Assembly: GCF_022410535.1 (NCBI RefSeq)
Contig: NZ_JAKNBL010000011.1
Span: forward strand, 1-64,000
Origin: Pelotomaculum terephthalicicum JT
Lineage (GTDB): Bacteria > Bacillota > Desulfotomaculia > Desulfotomaculales > Pelotomaculaceae
DNA length: 64,000 nt
Direction of reading: 5' to 3'
Of this stretch, positions 17,574 through 26,877 are shown one piece after another (positions within the stretch are counted from its first letter, which is position 1; each line of letters starts with the position of its first letter). The position numbers were made by a program, and so were the translations under genes. The notes below the pieces were generated by a model. The model did not search any database, had not been told where the DNA came from, and worked only from the letters and a program-made list of their open reading frames with translations.

Positions 17574-20500
17574 CTACAACACCAGATCGACATGATGAAT
17601 CCGCCCGTCGTCGCTCAATTCAAAGGAAGCGCCCTCCTTGACATCCTGCTCAGCGATGGGAACTTCACGCCCGTCAATATTTAAAGCAGTCGCTCCGCCG
17701 GACTTGCGCGAGGGATTTTCGACAGTAATAAGGTAATTTGTACAGCCGAAGCGGTAGTTGATGGAAAAACCCGGCCATTCGCCCGGAATGCACGGGCAAA
17801 TGTACAGCCGTTTGCCGCGGCGGCGCAGGCCAAGGATCCACTCAATTCCGGCCTGATACATCCACCCCGCGGCGCCGGTGTACCAAGTCCAGCCGGCGCG
17901 TCTCTGACGCGGGTCCACCAGGTAAACGTCTCCCGCCATGACGTATGGCTCACCGGCATACTGGCGCGCTTCATTAGGCGTCTTCGTATGATTGATCGGA
18001 TTCAATATCTGGAACAATTCAGAAGCCTTATCTCCTCTGCCAAGTTTGCACCAGGCGATAATGCTCCAGATGATGCCATGGGTGTATTGAGCTCCATTCT
18101 CCCGGATTCCGGGCGGATAACCCTGTATGTAGCCGGGACTGGGCTTCGTATGTTCAAAAGGCGGCGTCAAAAGACGTGCGGCGGAACGCTCCCGGTCCAC
18201 AAGTTCGCGGTCAAATGAATCCATCGCCTGCAGTGCCCGATCAGGCGGGGCCGCTCCGGAGATCACCGCCCACGACTGGGCAATGGCATCGATCCGGCAT
18301 TCTTCATTGTAAATAGAACCCAGCCATTGTCCGGCGTCAGTGAAAGCCCGCCGGTACCACTGCCCGTCCCAGGCTTGCTCGTTAAGAGAAAAAGCTAATT
18401 TTTCCCGCACGTTGCCATAGTGTTCCGCCCGCTGAGCATCACCGCGCTGCCGGCATAAATCCGCAAACATATCCAGCACAGCACAGAGAAACCAGCCGAG
18501 CCAGACACTCTCTCCGCGACCCCCGGCGCCTACGCGGTTCATACTGTCATTCCAGTCGCCGGTCCCGATCAGCGGCAGTCCGTGCTCCCCCAAGCGCCCC
18601 AAAGCCCTGTCTATGGCACGCAGGCAGTGTTCGAAAACGGTGCCGCTCCGGGGAGAGATTTGAGCCGGCTCGTATCTCTCATGTTCATCCTCCGCTAAAG
18701 GCTCGCTGTGCAGAAAGGGTACTGTCTCGTCCAATAAACTGCTGTCCCCCGTATGCTCCGTGTAACGCCCGGCTGCATAGGGCAGCCACAGCAAATCGTC
18801 TGAGAAATGTGTACGAATGCCGCGCTGCGTCTCTTCATGCCACCAGTGCTGCACATCGCCTTCCTCATATTGACGCGCGGTGTGCGTCAATATTTGAGCC
18901 CGTGCAAGATCCGGCCGAGTGTGCAGAAGCGCGAGCGAATCCTGCAGTTGATCGCGAAAACCGTACGCGCCTCCCGCCTGGTAAAAGGCAGCTCTGGCCC
19001 ACATTCTGCAGCTGAGGGTTTGGTATACCAACCAACCGTTCAGAAGCACATCCATCTCCGGGCAGGGTGTGGACACCGAGACCTGGGTCAGAACCCCTTC
19101 CCAAAATTCCCGTACCTGTACCAAGGCCTGTTCACAAACATCATTTTTTCTGTATTTCTGCGCCAGTCGCACGGCGTCGTCACGGGAATATGCGCATCCG
19201 AATAGGATATAGACTGTCCGTTCAGCTCCGGGTTCTAAAACGAGCTTGGACTGCACCGCGCCGCATGGGTTATAAAGAGGGCCCGTCTTGCCTGACAGGC
19301 GCTCTGAAAAAAGAGCGGCGGGGCTTTCCAGGGTGCCGTTGCGGCCGAGAAATTCGTCGCGGTCCGCCGTCCAGGACAAATCATCCATTACGCCGCCTTC
19401 CCGCCACGCCGCCGGTTCGGCCGCACCCGGTGCAACCGCTGCTGTCTCTCCTGACGGAACGGGTTGCTGATACACGCCTAAAAAAGCCGTGGCATCGCGA
19501 AAATCCTCCTGATATGCGTTACGGGCAAGCATGATCCGGGCTGATTCATCCCATTCCGTGATGATGAAGGGAGCGTTCGCCTGGCGCTGCACACCCAGCA
19601 CCCATTCCGCATAATAAGTGACGGAGAGACGCCGCCGCGCGGCGCTGTTGTTCCGCAAATGCAATTTAACCACTTTGACCGGATCATCGCGCGGTACAAA
19701 AACAGTCATTTCCTGCATGATACCGTTTTTCTCCTGGTGAAAACGCGTGAAGCCATGGCCGTGGGCAATGGTGCAGTGCTGCTCCGCCTGCGCGGCGGAG
19801 CACGCGGGAAACCAAAGTTCGCCGCTCTCTTCGTCCCGCAGGTAACATACTTCACCCGGCGGGTCCAGTACGGGGTCGTTTGACCACGGGGTCAATTTAC
19901 ATTCACGGCTGTTGCGCGACCAGGTGTAACCTGTGCCGAGTTCGGAGACAAGGCAGCCGAAGCGTGGATTAGCGATCACATTGATCCACGGCGCCGGCAG
20001 ATGCTCGCCATTTTTCAGGATAATCCGGTACTCCCGGCCATCCGGCGCGAACCCCCCCCAGCCGTTGAAGAATCTTAATTGGCGCCCGTCATCCGGCGGA
20101 GGAGCGGCAAATCTGTTTAACGGCGCTGTCGGCGTTAAAGGCGCCAGGAAGGCAGTATCCCGGCGGGGCGGTTTAGTCTGCGCTCTGATGCCGGGACCGT
20201 TCGCCCGCAGCACCACCCGGGCGACAGCGTACAACATTGTCCTGTCCCCATCCGGCAGATGATTGGCATTAATAATGAAAACACTGCCGGCGCCGCCGCC
20301 CGGCCTGTGCATGACCTGTTCCACCGCCCGCCGCAGCGCATCCTGCAAATCCTGCTGGTATCCTCCCGCCGACTCGTTTAGCACAACCAGGTCAAAGAGC
20401 AGCCCCAGACGGCGCAAATACTCGTGTCCGTTCAAGAGCTTGACGACAAACGGAATATCAGCCCGGTCCGCGATTTGTACGAGGAGCACAGGCACATCTC

Positions 20501-23500
20501 CGGATAATCCGTACGCCCAGAGGCCGGACTGTCCTTTCGCGTTGGCAGTGATGCTTTGCCGCCGTTCCTGACGCAGCGGGGGATTATAGAGCACCCGGCC
20601 CGCTAAAGTTTGCATAATCATCGCCTTAGGTATAGTCATATGCAGATGCCTGAGTTCGATCTGACTGCGATTCCAGGCCATTTGGAATGTCCGCTCCACC
20701 ACCAGCTCCCCTGTGAAACGGCCGATAATATCGACCGCCTCTTCCTTCGTGCCGGCCACCGCAGTGACAGCGAACAATTGCGCCTTTTCACCGGGATTAA
20801 TGCTTAAACGCCGCCGCATGATCAATGCGGGGTCTGTCACAGAACCAACTGTACCACGCAGGCGGGAACGGATTCCCCGCGGTTGGGAGAGCGTATGTCC
20901 GTGGCCGATAAAGCAAGCCCGATCGGTTTCGTATTCCACCGGTCCGATGGCCTGCCCCGCGGTCATTAAAGCATGCGCCGCCCACAACGGTTTTTCATCC
21001 GCCTGGCGAGGCCTGCGCCAGGCCAGCAGACACTGGGCATTTTCCACATATTCCGTTTTGATAAACAATTTGCTGAAGACCGGGTGCGCATCGTCAGCCA
21101 TGGGAGGAGCCAAAGCCAGTTCTAGATACGTCGTTACTTCCAGAATCCGCGCTTCAGTTCCGGTATTAGTAAGCGTCAACCTGCGGACTTCCGCGTTCCA
21201 TTCCGGAGACACGCAAATTTCCAGGCCTGTGCGCATGTCTCCGTCAACACGCATAAAGGCAGCCCGGTCAAGGGAGAATTGCACCCGTTGTTCAGCAGAC
21301 TGGACACGACAAGGCTGAAACGCCGGTGACCATAATGCGTCGTTATTAACGTCACGGATATATATGTAGCTCCCCCAATCATCCAGCACCGGATCTTCCC
21401 GCCAGCGGGTTACAGCCAGGCCTTCATACCTGCAGAACCCGCTGCCGCTGTTGGTTACCATGGTCATAAAACTCCCGTTGGCAAGCAGGCACACCTCCGG
21501 GGCGGGCGTGTCCGCGCTTAAGTATTCGCGCAGGGCGCCCGTAAACGCCGGCTTCGCACCTGGCACGCGCGCGTGTGCGAACGCGGGATGTTCAATGATC
21601 TGGGGCCGCGCGGGAATACGTTCCTGCAACAGCAGTTCTGTCGAACGCACGCGTTTGTCACGGTGAAATCGCTCGTATATTTTTTGGGGCGCCAGCAAGT
21701 TGGCGATGGTAAGCAGGCTCATTCCCTGATGATGGGCCATAAAACTCCGGATGACCATGCTGTTCTTGTCCTTCGGCAGACGCTCGGACGTAAAATCTAT
21801 GGCCTCATAATAACCATATTTGCCATAGGCGCCCATTTCCTTTAATTTTCGCAAGTCAGCCAACCCCTGACGCCTGGCAAAAGGCAAGGCCAGAATGGTG
21901 GCGTACGGCGCCACAACCAGATCTTGTTCGAGGCCGCGCTTAAAGCCGAGGCCGGGAACACCAAACGCCCTGTACTGATAGTTCATTTGATAATCAAAAG
22001 CGTAGTAGCAGCACTCGGAGATGCCGAACGGCACTCCCCGCCGGTGCGCGTAATCGATCTGCCGTTCGACGACAGCGCGGTAGGTGCTGTCCCAGACGGT
22101 GTTCCAATAGGTGCGCATAAAAATCCAGGGCATTAAATATTCAAACATGGTCCCCGCCCACGACAGCAGCGCGATCCGCCGCCCGATCCTGGTCATTGTC
22201 CGCCCGAGCGCGTGCCAGTGCAGCACTGACACATGACCGAGAGCAATGGCAATAAAGCTTGACAGTCTCGATTCCGACGCCATCAGGTCATACAAGATCT
22301 GATCCGGTTCATCCAGCCCGGCGCGGTATCCGATGTTGAATAATTTATCCTTATGGTCGTAGAGTGCGCGGAAATCTGTCTTAATGATTAGTTCCTCCAG
22401 GCGCGTGACCAAATTCCACCCGCGGGCCAGCCAGTTTTCTCCGTCGTTTGCGGGCAATGTCAGGCGATGAACCACATTCTCATCTTGCCTGGCAGGCGTC
22501 AACTCCACGGCAAAGGCTACGCTCATCGCCTCCGCCGCTTTGCCGCGCGCCTGTTTAGAACCAGGCTCTTCGTCCCCTGCGCCAGCCGCCCGCAGCCACT
22601 CCGCCAGCCCCTCTTTAACCGTCATCAAACAGCCGACGAAGTTGCCGGAATCCACTGTCGACACGTATAACGGCGGCAGCGGTGCGAGCGTGACTGTGTC
22701 GTACCAGTTGTAAAGATGGCCTTTCCATTTTTTCATTTGCTCAATGGTATTAATCGTACGCTCCAATCGCTCAACCAACCCGGGCGTATCAATAAACTCG
22801 AAATCTCTCGCCGCCAGCACACTGGCAAGATAGAGGCCGGTGTTGGTGGGCGAGGTGTGGTGGACTACCCCGGTGGGCGGGTCGATTTGCACGTTGTCAG
22901 GCGGCAGCCAGTGGTCTTCTTCTGTGACGTAGTCTTCAAAAAACATCCAAATCTGTTCCGCCAGCTTGCGCAATTCCGCCTTCTCAGACGCTGCAAGCGG
23001 CCGCTCCGGCAGCTGCACGGGGCGGTCCAGCCATCTGACCGCCAGTGGGGCGAGCGCCCACATGGCGCAAAAAGCCAAACCCGTCCACCGCAGCGCCGGA
23101 ATAACGCTGCTCCACGATGCCAGCGCGGATAGAAGCAACAGCGCGTAACCTCCATACATACCAGGCAGCGCATGGCGGCGTCCGCCCTTGTCGCGGCGCT
23201 CAACTTCAGCGGCGCTAACCCATTCGAGCAAATGGCGTTTTGACACGAATAAGCGGTACAGGGTTCTGGCGATCGCGTCAAGCAACAGCACACTTTGAAA
23301 CGGCAGTGTGATAAAATTTACCATTACTTGACCGGCTGTTGCCAGGAAGCTTTGCGGACGCCAGAAAGTCCACCGGATCGCCGTGAATTGACGAAGCAGC
23401 GGCAGGGACAATGTAGCCAATACCAAAACAAGCCAGCGCCCGGGAGAACCTGGCAAGACGGTCGGACCAAGCAGCAAAACCGCAAACATCGCCGGCGGCA

Positions 23501-25928
23501 GCAAACTGCGGCGCATATTGTCGATGATCTGCCAGCGAGTGATGAGAGATAAGTCAACCGGCAAAGATATTCCCCGCCGGTCGCGCACCCGGTGAAACAG
23601 CCAGATCAGCAACTGCCAGTCGCCGCGCACCCAGCGGTGCATTCTCTTCTGGTAAGCGCTGAATGTGGAGGGGTGCTCATCTATCAATTCGATGTCCGAT
23701 AACAAACCGGCGCGCAAAAAACCGCCTTCCAACAAGTCATGACTGAGCACCCGGTTTTCTGGAATGCGTTCACCCAACACTTTCGCGAATGTGTCAACGT
23801 CGAATATGCCCTTCCCCGTAAAAATACCTTGTCCCAACCCGTCCTGATATGGATCGGATGCGGCAAAAGCGTAAGGATCGATACCTGGATTTGATGACCA
23901 TAAATAAGCGAATCGCGAACGTAAAGCCGCCCTGTGGCTAATGCCGATACGCGGCTGCAGTACGCCGTATCCCTCGATTACCCGAGTCTGTTCATGATTT
24001 AAACGCGGTCTGTTGTAAGGAAGATGCATGGTGCCGATCATCCGTTGCGCGCTTCCCACCGGCAGTTGCGTATCCGCGTCAAGGGTGATGATGTAACGAA
24101 TCCGGGGCAGGATAGACGTGTCCCCGGCAACGCAGTCGTAAGTCGTATCACTCCGTCCTTTAAGCAGTTCCACAAACTCAACTAATTTGCCCCGTTTGCG
24201 CTCCCAACCCATCCATACCCCTTCGGACGGGTTCCACAACCGGCGTCGTTGAAAAAGGTGAAATGTACTCCCGCCCGGGCGGGAATAAGTTTGATTCAAC
24301 TCCTCGATGCATTTGCGGGCAGCTGCAAGGATACCGGCATCCGCAGGCAGTTCAGCCTCTTTCGCGTCAACAAGATCGCCCAGGAGGGCAAAGTGAATAT
24401 TCGGGTCACGGTTAGCCAAGTAATGCAGTTCCAAGCGCTCCGACAACTCTTGCACTTCTCTGACGGTGGACCAGATTACCGGGATGACAACCATGGTGGA
24501 AGCTTCGGGCGGTACGCCGCGCGAATAATCATACCGCAAAAGCGGCCGCGGCCGCCTGGCGCACTCAATAAGCCAGTGGGCCGCCATGACCGCCCAATCG
24601 CTGGCGGGTAATATCAACGCAAGCAAAATCACCGCCCGCTGGACAATTGTTAAATGCGCACCTCCCCCTATCCACATGGCGAAACCAAACAGGGCAACTG
24701 CGAACAGACCCGCGAGAACGCCGAAATAAACACCGTTTGCACGACGCAAAACACCTGTTTCAGGCAGGTAACGGGGTGTGCCGCACATTTTCAACGCGCG
24801 CCGCAGCTCCTTGACACCGTCCGGTTCGAGCAGGTAGTACGCGATAAATGCTTCGCGCGGCATTTTTTCTAAATCTGCCGGACTGACAGCGGTATTCTGA
24901 TCCACCCGTTCTTTTTGCGCCTGCTCGTATTCCTTTGCCGCCAGGTCAACGGCCTGCTTTGCAACCAGATTCTCCGGCAAACGCAGGCGGCGGGCTAATT
25001 TCTCAACTCTTTCCCGCAGCTCGTCACGGCTGGAGTAATCAAGCAGCGGGTAAACACCCGTGCTTTCTGCGCGAAAATTATTTTCCACCATGGAAATCTG
25101 CTCGAACTGATCGCGCCAGTCCCAGCGTGATAATTTTCGCAAACTGCTGATGATGCTGCCTGCTTTCACTTGATAGGCGGCCTGTAATTGGTACTCGTAG
25201 GAAACAATACGGTCGAGGCTATCCGGGCCGTTTTCCAGCTTGCACATCAGCCATTCACGCACTGTTGCCAGATCGTCCGCCTTCTCGCGCAAGTGTCTGA
25301 CCAGGTGGACAATCAGCGGCCCGGATAACGGTATGTCTTGACCCGCCTTTTCAAGGACAGTCTGCAGAACATCCGGATTTAACCTTGATGATTCTATTTG
25401 CTCCAGCAGCTTTTCCACTAATGTGCACACCTCCCGCCGTTCACGGACCATTTCCATGACCCCGGCAAGACACCTGAGCAAAGCGATGCGCAGGAAAAGC
25501 GGGAAAGCCCACGCCTCAGCGATGGTCAAAACTGATACTTCCTGGTAATAATTTATATATGAAACAAGTGATTTTTCGTCCAGATTTCCGTCAACGTGTT
25601 CGAGATAATCAGCACAGATTGAGAACACCCTCGTCTTGTGAGTCTGGCGCAAATGCGGCAGATTCCGTAAAAAAGCGCCGGACAGCTGGTGCCGGATAAC
25701 CGACACCTGCTCTTCAATAAATTCAGCGTGATCGAGCAGCCATTCTTCCGCAGGCTGAGAACAACTCACATAACCATCTTTTAGAGAATCTATGAACGCG
25801 CGCAAATTATTAACGTCTGTGTAAAACTCCCGCCACAGTCGCTTAGATGGTTTGCGTCTAATATAAGGTTCGTGTGTCAGCGCCAGTTCATGAGCTTTCT
25901 GACAAAACTGTTCAGTGTCTAGAATCAT
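17574..25928 (-). CDS. Giant cyclic beta-1,2-glucan synthase-like protein (NdvB/ChvB type)
   Basis: The 2784-residue protein has the full layout of cyclic beta-glucan synthases. A long N-terminal region (1-395) is followed by hydrophobic segments at about 400-455, a GT84 glycosyltransferase at about 480-780 (DADTQLP, QGIFTGKGIFD, SHDLLEG, RMHRWVRGDWQ), and more hydrophobic segments at about 805-965. After that come a glycoamylase-like domain at about 1190-1420 and a GH94 phosphorylase-like half with GTGDWNDSMN near 2457. In rhizobia and Brucella such enzymes make periplasmic cyclic glucans. Its role in a Gram-positive host is unclear; some relatives make linear beta-1,2-glucan. It stands alone. 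The ATG has AGGAGG four bases upstream. Confidence 0.9.
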   Translation of the reverse strand: MILDTEQFCQKAHELALTHEPYIRRKPSKRLWREFYTDVNNLRAFIDSLKDGYVSCSQPAEEWLLDHAEFIEEQVSVIRHQLSGAFLRNLPHLRQTHKTRVFSICADYLEHVDGNLDEKSLVSYINYYQEVSVLTIAEAWAFPLFLRIALLRCLAGVMEMVRERREVCTLVEKLLEQIESSRLNPDVLQTVLEKAGQDIPLSGPLIVHLVRHLREKADDLATVREWLMCKLENGPDSLDRIVSYEYQLQAAYQVKAGSIISSLRKLSRWDWRDQFEQISMVENNFRAESTGVYPLLDYSSRDELRERVEKLARRLRLPENLVAKQAVDLAAKEYEQAQKERVDQNTAVSPADLEKMPREAFIAYYLLEPDGVKELRRALKMCGTPRYLPETGVLRRANGVYFGVLAGLFAVALFGFAMWIGGGAHLTIVQRAVILLALILPASDWAVMAAHWLIECARRPRPLLRYDYSRGVPPEASTMVVIPVIWSTVREVQELSERLELHYLANRDPNIHFALLGDLVDAKEAELPADAGILAAARKCIEELNQTYSRPGGSTFHLFQRRRLWNPSEGVWMGWERKRGKLVEFVELLKGRSDTTYDCVAGDTSILPRIRYIITLDADTQLPVGSAQRMIGTMHLPYNRPRLNHEQTRVIEGYGVLQPRIGISHRAALRSRFAYLWSSNPGIDPYAFAASDPYQDGLGQGIFTGKGIFDVDTFAKVLGERIPENRVLSHDLLEGGFLRAGLLSDIELIDEHPSTFSAYQKRMHRWVRGDWQLLIWLFHRVRDRRGISLPVDLSLITRWQIIDNMRRSLLPPAMFAVLLLGPTVLPGSPGRWLVLVLATLSLPLLRQFTAIRWTFWRPQSFLATAGQVMVNFITLPFQSVLLLDAIARTLYRLFVSKRHLLEWVSAAEVERRDKGGRRHALPGMYGGYALLLLSALASWSSVIPALRWTGLAFCAMWALAPLAVRWLDRPVQLPERPLAASEKAELRKLAEQIWMFFEDYVTEEDHWLPPDNVQIDPPTGVVHHTSPTNTGLYLASVLAARDFEFIDTPGLVERLERTINTIEQMKKWKGHLYNWYDTVTLAPLPPLYVSTVDSGNFVGCLMTVKEGLAEWLRAAGAGDEEPGSKQARGKAAEAMSVAFAVELTPARQDENVVHRLTLPANDGENWLARGWNLVTRLEELIIKTDFRALYDHKDKLFNIGYRAGLDEPDQILYDLMASESRLSSFIAIALGHVSVLHWHALGRTMTRIGRRIALLSWAGTMFEYLMPWIFMRTYWNTVWDSTYRAVVERQIDYAHRRGVPFGISECCYYAFDYQMNYQYRAFGVPGLGFKRGLEQDLVVAPYATILALPFARRQGLADLRKLKEMGAYGKYGYYEAIDFTSERLPKDKNSMVIRSFMAHHQGMSLLTIANLLAPQKIYERFHRDKRVRSTELLLQERIPARPQIIEHPAFAHARVPGAKPAFTGALREYLSADTPAPEVCLLANGSFMTMVTNSGSGFCRYEGLAVTRWREDPVLDDWGSYIYIRDVNNDALWSPAFQPCRVQSAEQRVQFSLDRAAFMRVDGDMRTGLEICVSPEWNAEVRRLTLTNTGTEARILEVTTYLELALAPPMADDAHPVFSKLFIKTEYVENAQCLLAWRRPRQADEKPLWAAHALMTAGQAIGPVEYETDRACFIGHGHTLSQPRGIRSRLRGTVGSVTDPALIMRRRLSINPGEKAQLFAVTAVAGTKEEAVDIIGRFTGELVVERTFQMAWNRSQIELRHLHMTIPKAMIMQTLAGRVLYNPPLRQERRQSITANAKGQSGLWAYGLSGDVPVLLVQIADRADIPFVVKLLNGHEYLRRLGLLFDLVVLNESAGGYQQDLQDALRRAVEQVMHRPGGGAGSVFIINANHLPDGDRTMLYAVARVVLRANGPGIRAQTKPPRRDTAFLAPLTPTAPLNRFAAPPPDDGRQLRFFNGWGGFAPDGREYRIILKNGEHLPAPWINVIANPRFGCLVSELGTGYTWSRNSRECKLTPWSNDPVLDPPGEVCYLRDEESGELWFPACSAAQAEQHCTIAHGHGFTRFHQEKNGIMQEMTVFVPRDDPVKVVKLHLRNNSAARRRLSVTYYAEWVLGVQRQANAPFIITEWDESARIMLARNAYQEDFRDATAFLGVYQQPVPSGETAAVAPGAAEPAAWREGGVMDDLSWTADRDEFLGRNGTLESPAALFSERLSGKTGPLYNPCGAVQSKLVLEPGAERTVYILFGCAYSRDDAVRLAQKYRKNDVCEQALVQVREFWEGVLTQVSVSTPCPEMDVLLNGWLVYQTLSCRMWARAAFYQAGGAYGFRDQLQDSLALLHTRPDLARAQILTHTARQYEEGDVQHWWHEETQRGIRTHFSDDLLWLPYAAGRYTEHTGDSSLLDETVPFLHSEPLAEDEHERYEPAQISPRSGTVFEHCLRAIDRALGRLGEHGLPLIGTGDWNDSMNRVGAGGRGESVWLGWFLCAVLDMFADLCRQRGDAQRAEHYGNVREKLAFSLNEQAWDGQWYRRAFTDAGQWLGSIYNEECRIDAIAQSWAVISGAAPPDRALQAMDSFDRELVDRERSAARLLTPPFEHTKPSPGYIQGYPPGIRENGAQYTHGIIWSIIAWCKLGRGDKASELFQILNPINHTKTPNEARQYAGEPYVMAGDVYLVDPRQRRAGWTWYTGAAGWMYQAGIEWILGLRRRGKRLYICPCIPGEWPGFSINYRFGCTNYLITVENPSRKSGGATALNIDGREVPIAEQDVKEGASFELSDDGRIHHVDLVL

Positions 25929-26291
25929 TAGTCCTCCTGAAAAACATCAGAAGCTGCAAAGTGATTTAGGTTTATTGGCGATTCCGTGTCACGGAATCAG
26001 GAACAGTTAAAATATTCCCCTTTTGCCTGTAAATTATTAATCCTCAATGCCACCGGCAGGTACCGAACGTCACATGACAATAGTTTTAGCTATTTCTTTT
26101 TCATCTATTACGGCGATTTGTCAGTACTAAAAAGCCAAGGAACCTATGATAGCTCCTCGGCTGAAAAATAAGAAAATTTTTCAAAAAATATTGTTTTAAC
26201 CAAAATTACAATCATGTTCGGCGGCATAAAAATACTAAACAGGGACAAACTAATGCAGAAAATAATTATCGGTTAAAAGGAGAGATTTTTA
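25929..26291. other. Divergent intergenic region with hairpins
   Basis: This lies between the giant synthase gene (minus) and the Gln-rich gene (plus). It holds a palindrome, GATTCCGT-GTC-ACGGAATC (25980-25998), which could be an operator or a leader hairpin, and a terminator-like hairpin at 26133-26162. The last 100 bases are AT-rich and probably carry promoters, but I see no clear consensus pair. Confidence 0.4.
26128..26162 (-). terminator. Terminator-like hairpin, possible attenuator for the glucan synthase gene
   Basis: A nine-pair stem (AGCCGAGGA / TCCTTGGCT, one G-T pair) is followed by TTTTTAG on the minus strand. No gene ends upstream of it on that strand, so it may be a premature terminator in the leader of the 17.6-25.9 kb gene. 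Confidence 0.4.
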
Positions 26292-26765
26292 ATGCATAAA
26301 AAAGATAGCGTAACAAGGAAATCAACGGACATGGAAATCGGGCAAGAGCCGAATAGTAATCATTCATACCAGTATGGACAGCCGAACAGATTTCAGTATC
26401 AGCCTATGGGAACTCAGCCGGCAGGAATACAATCCGTGGGGATTCAGACGATGGCTATGCAACCAGTGCAGCCGCAGATTACTCAGCTTTTTCAGCAAAT
26501 ACAACAATTTAGGGACCAAGCACTGCAAGAACAGCAATATACTCAGCAACAGCTGAAGCAAAATATTGAGCAGGCAATTACAATTTTAAATCAAGGAATG
26601 CAATACCTTCAGTCAACAGGCGCCCTTTCTAAAATGAATCAAGCAATAGACAGTGTACAGTATCAACTGAATCAAATGGTCGGACAGCAAGGCCAGAGCC
26701 AGTTAGGACAGCCGTCAATGGGTGGCCAAAGCAATCAAATGTACAGCTATCACAGTCAATTTTAA
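26292..26765 (+). CDS. Glutamine-rich small protein of unknown function
   Basis: I do not recognise this 157-residue protein. About a quarter of the residues are Gln, with many Met, Gly, Pro and Tyr. The first 65 residues look disordered. Residues 65-130 form a likely amphipathic helix or coiled coil (LFQQIQQFRDQALQEQQ, then a repeat of similar type), and the tail is Gly/Gln-rich. It has no signal peptide. The ATG has AAAGGAGAG upstream, so expression is likely. A spore-coat or surface role is possible by composition only. Confidence 0.75.
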   Translation: MHKKDSVTRKSTDMEIGQEPNSNHSYQYGQPNRFQYQPMGTQPAGIQSVGIQTMAMQPVQPQITQLFQQIQQFRDQALQEQQYTQQQLKQNIEQAITILNQGMQYLQSTGALSKMNQAIDSVQYQLNQMVGQQGQSQLGQPSMGGQSNQMYSYHSQF

Positions 26766-26822
26766 GTGAACTAGTTTAGTTTCCACTTAACTTCGGGGTT
26801 TCAGCGGGCGTCTGAATATAAA

Positions 26823-26859
26823 AATACTCCAGAAGCTGGGATGGCCTCTGGAGTATTTT
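26823..26859. terminator. Bidirectional terminator between convergent genes
   Basis: Twelve paired bases (AAATACTCCAGA / TCTGGAGTATTT) lie between the Gln-rich gene and the stop of the acyl-CoA ligase. The stem is flanked by A-rich and T-rich runs, so it can serve both strands. Confidence 0.85.
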
Positions 26860-26877
26860 GTTGCGGGAATGCCTGAA

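Noticed and set aside
17574-25928. Overlapping ORFs inside the giant synthase gene
   Set aside because: All are GC-rich shadow frames without ribosome sites or recognisable domains.
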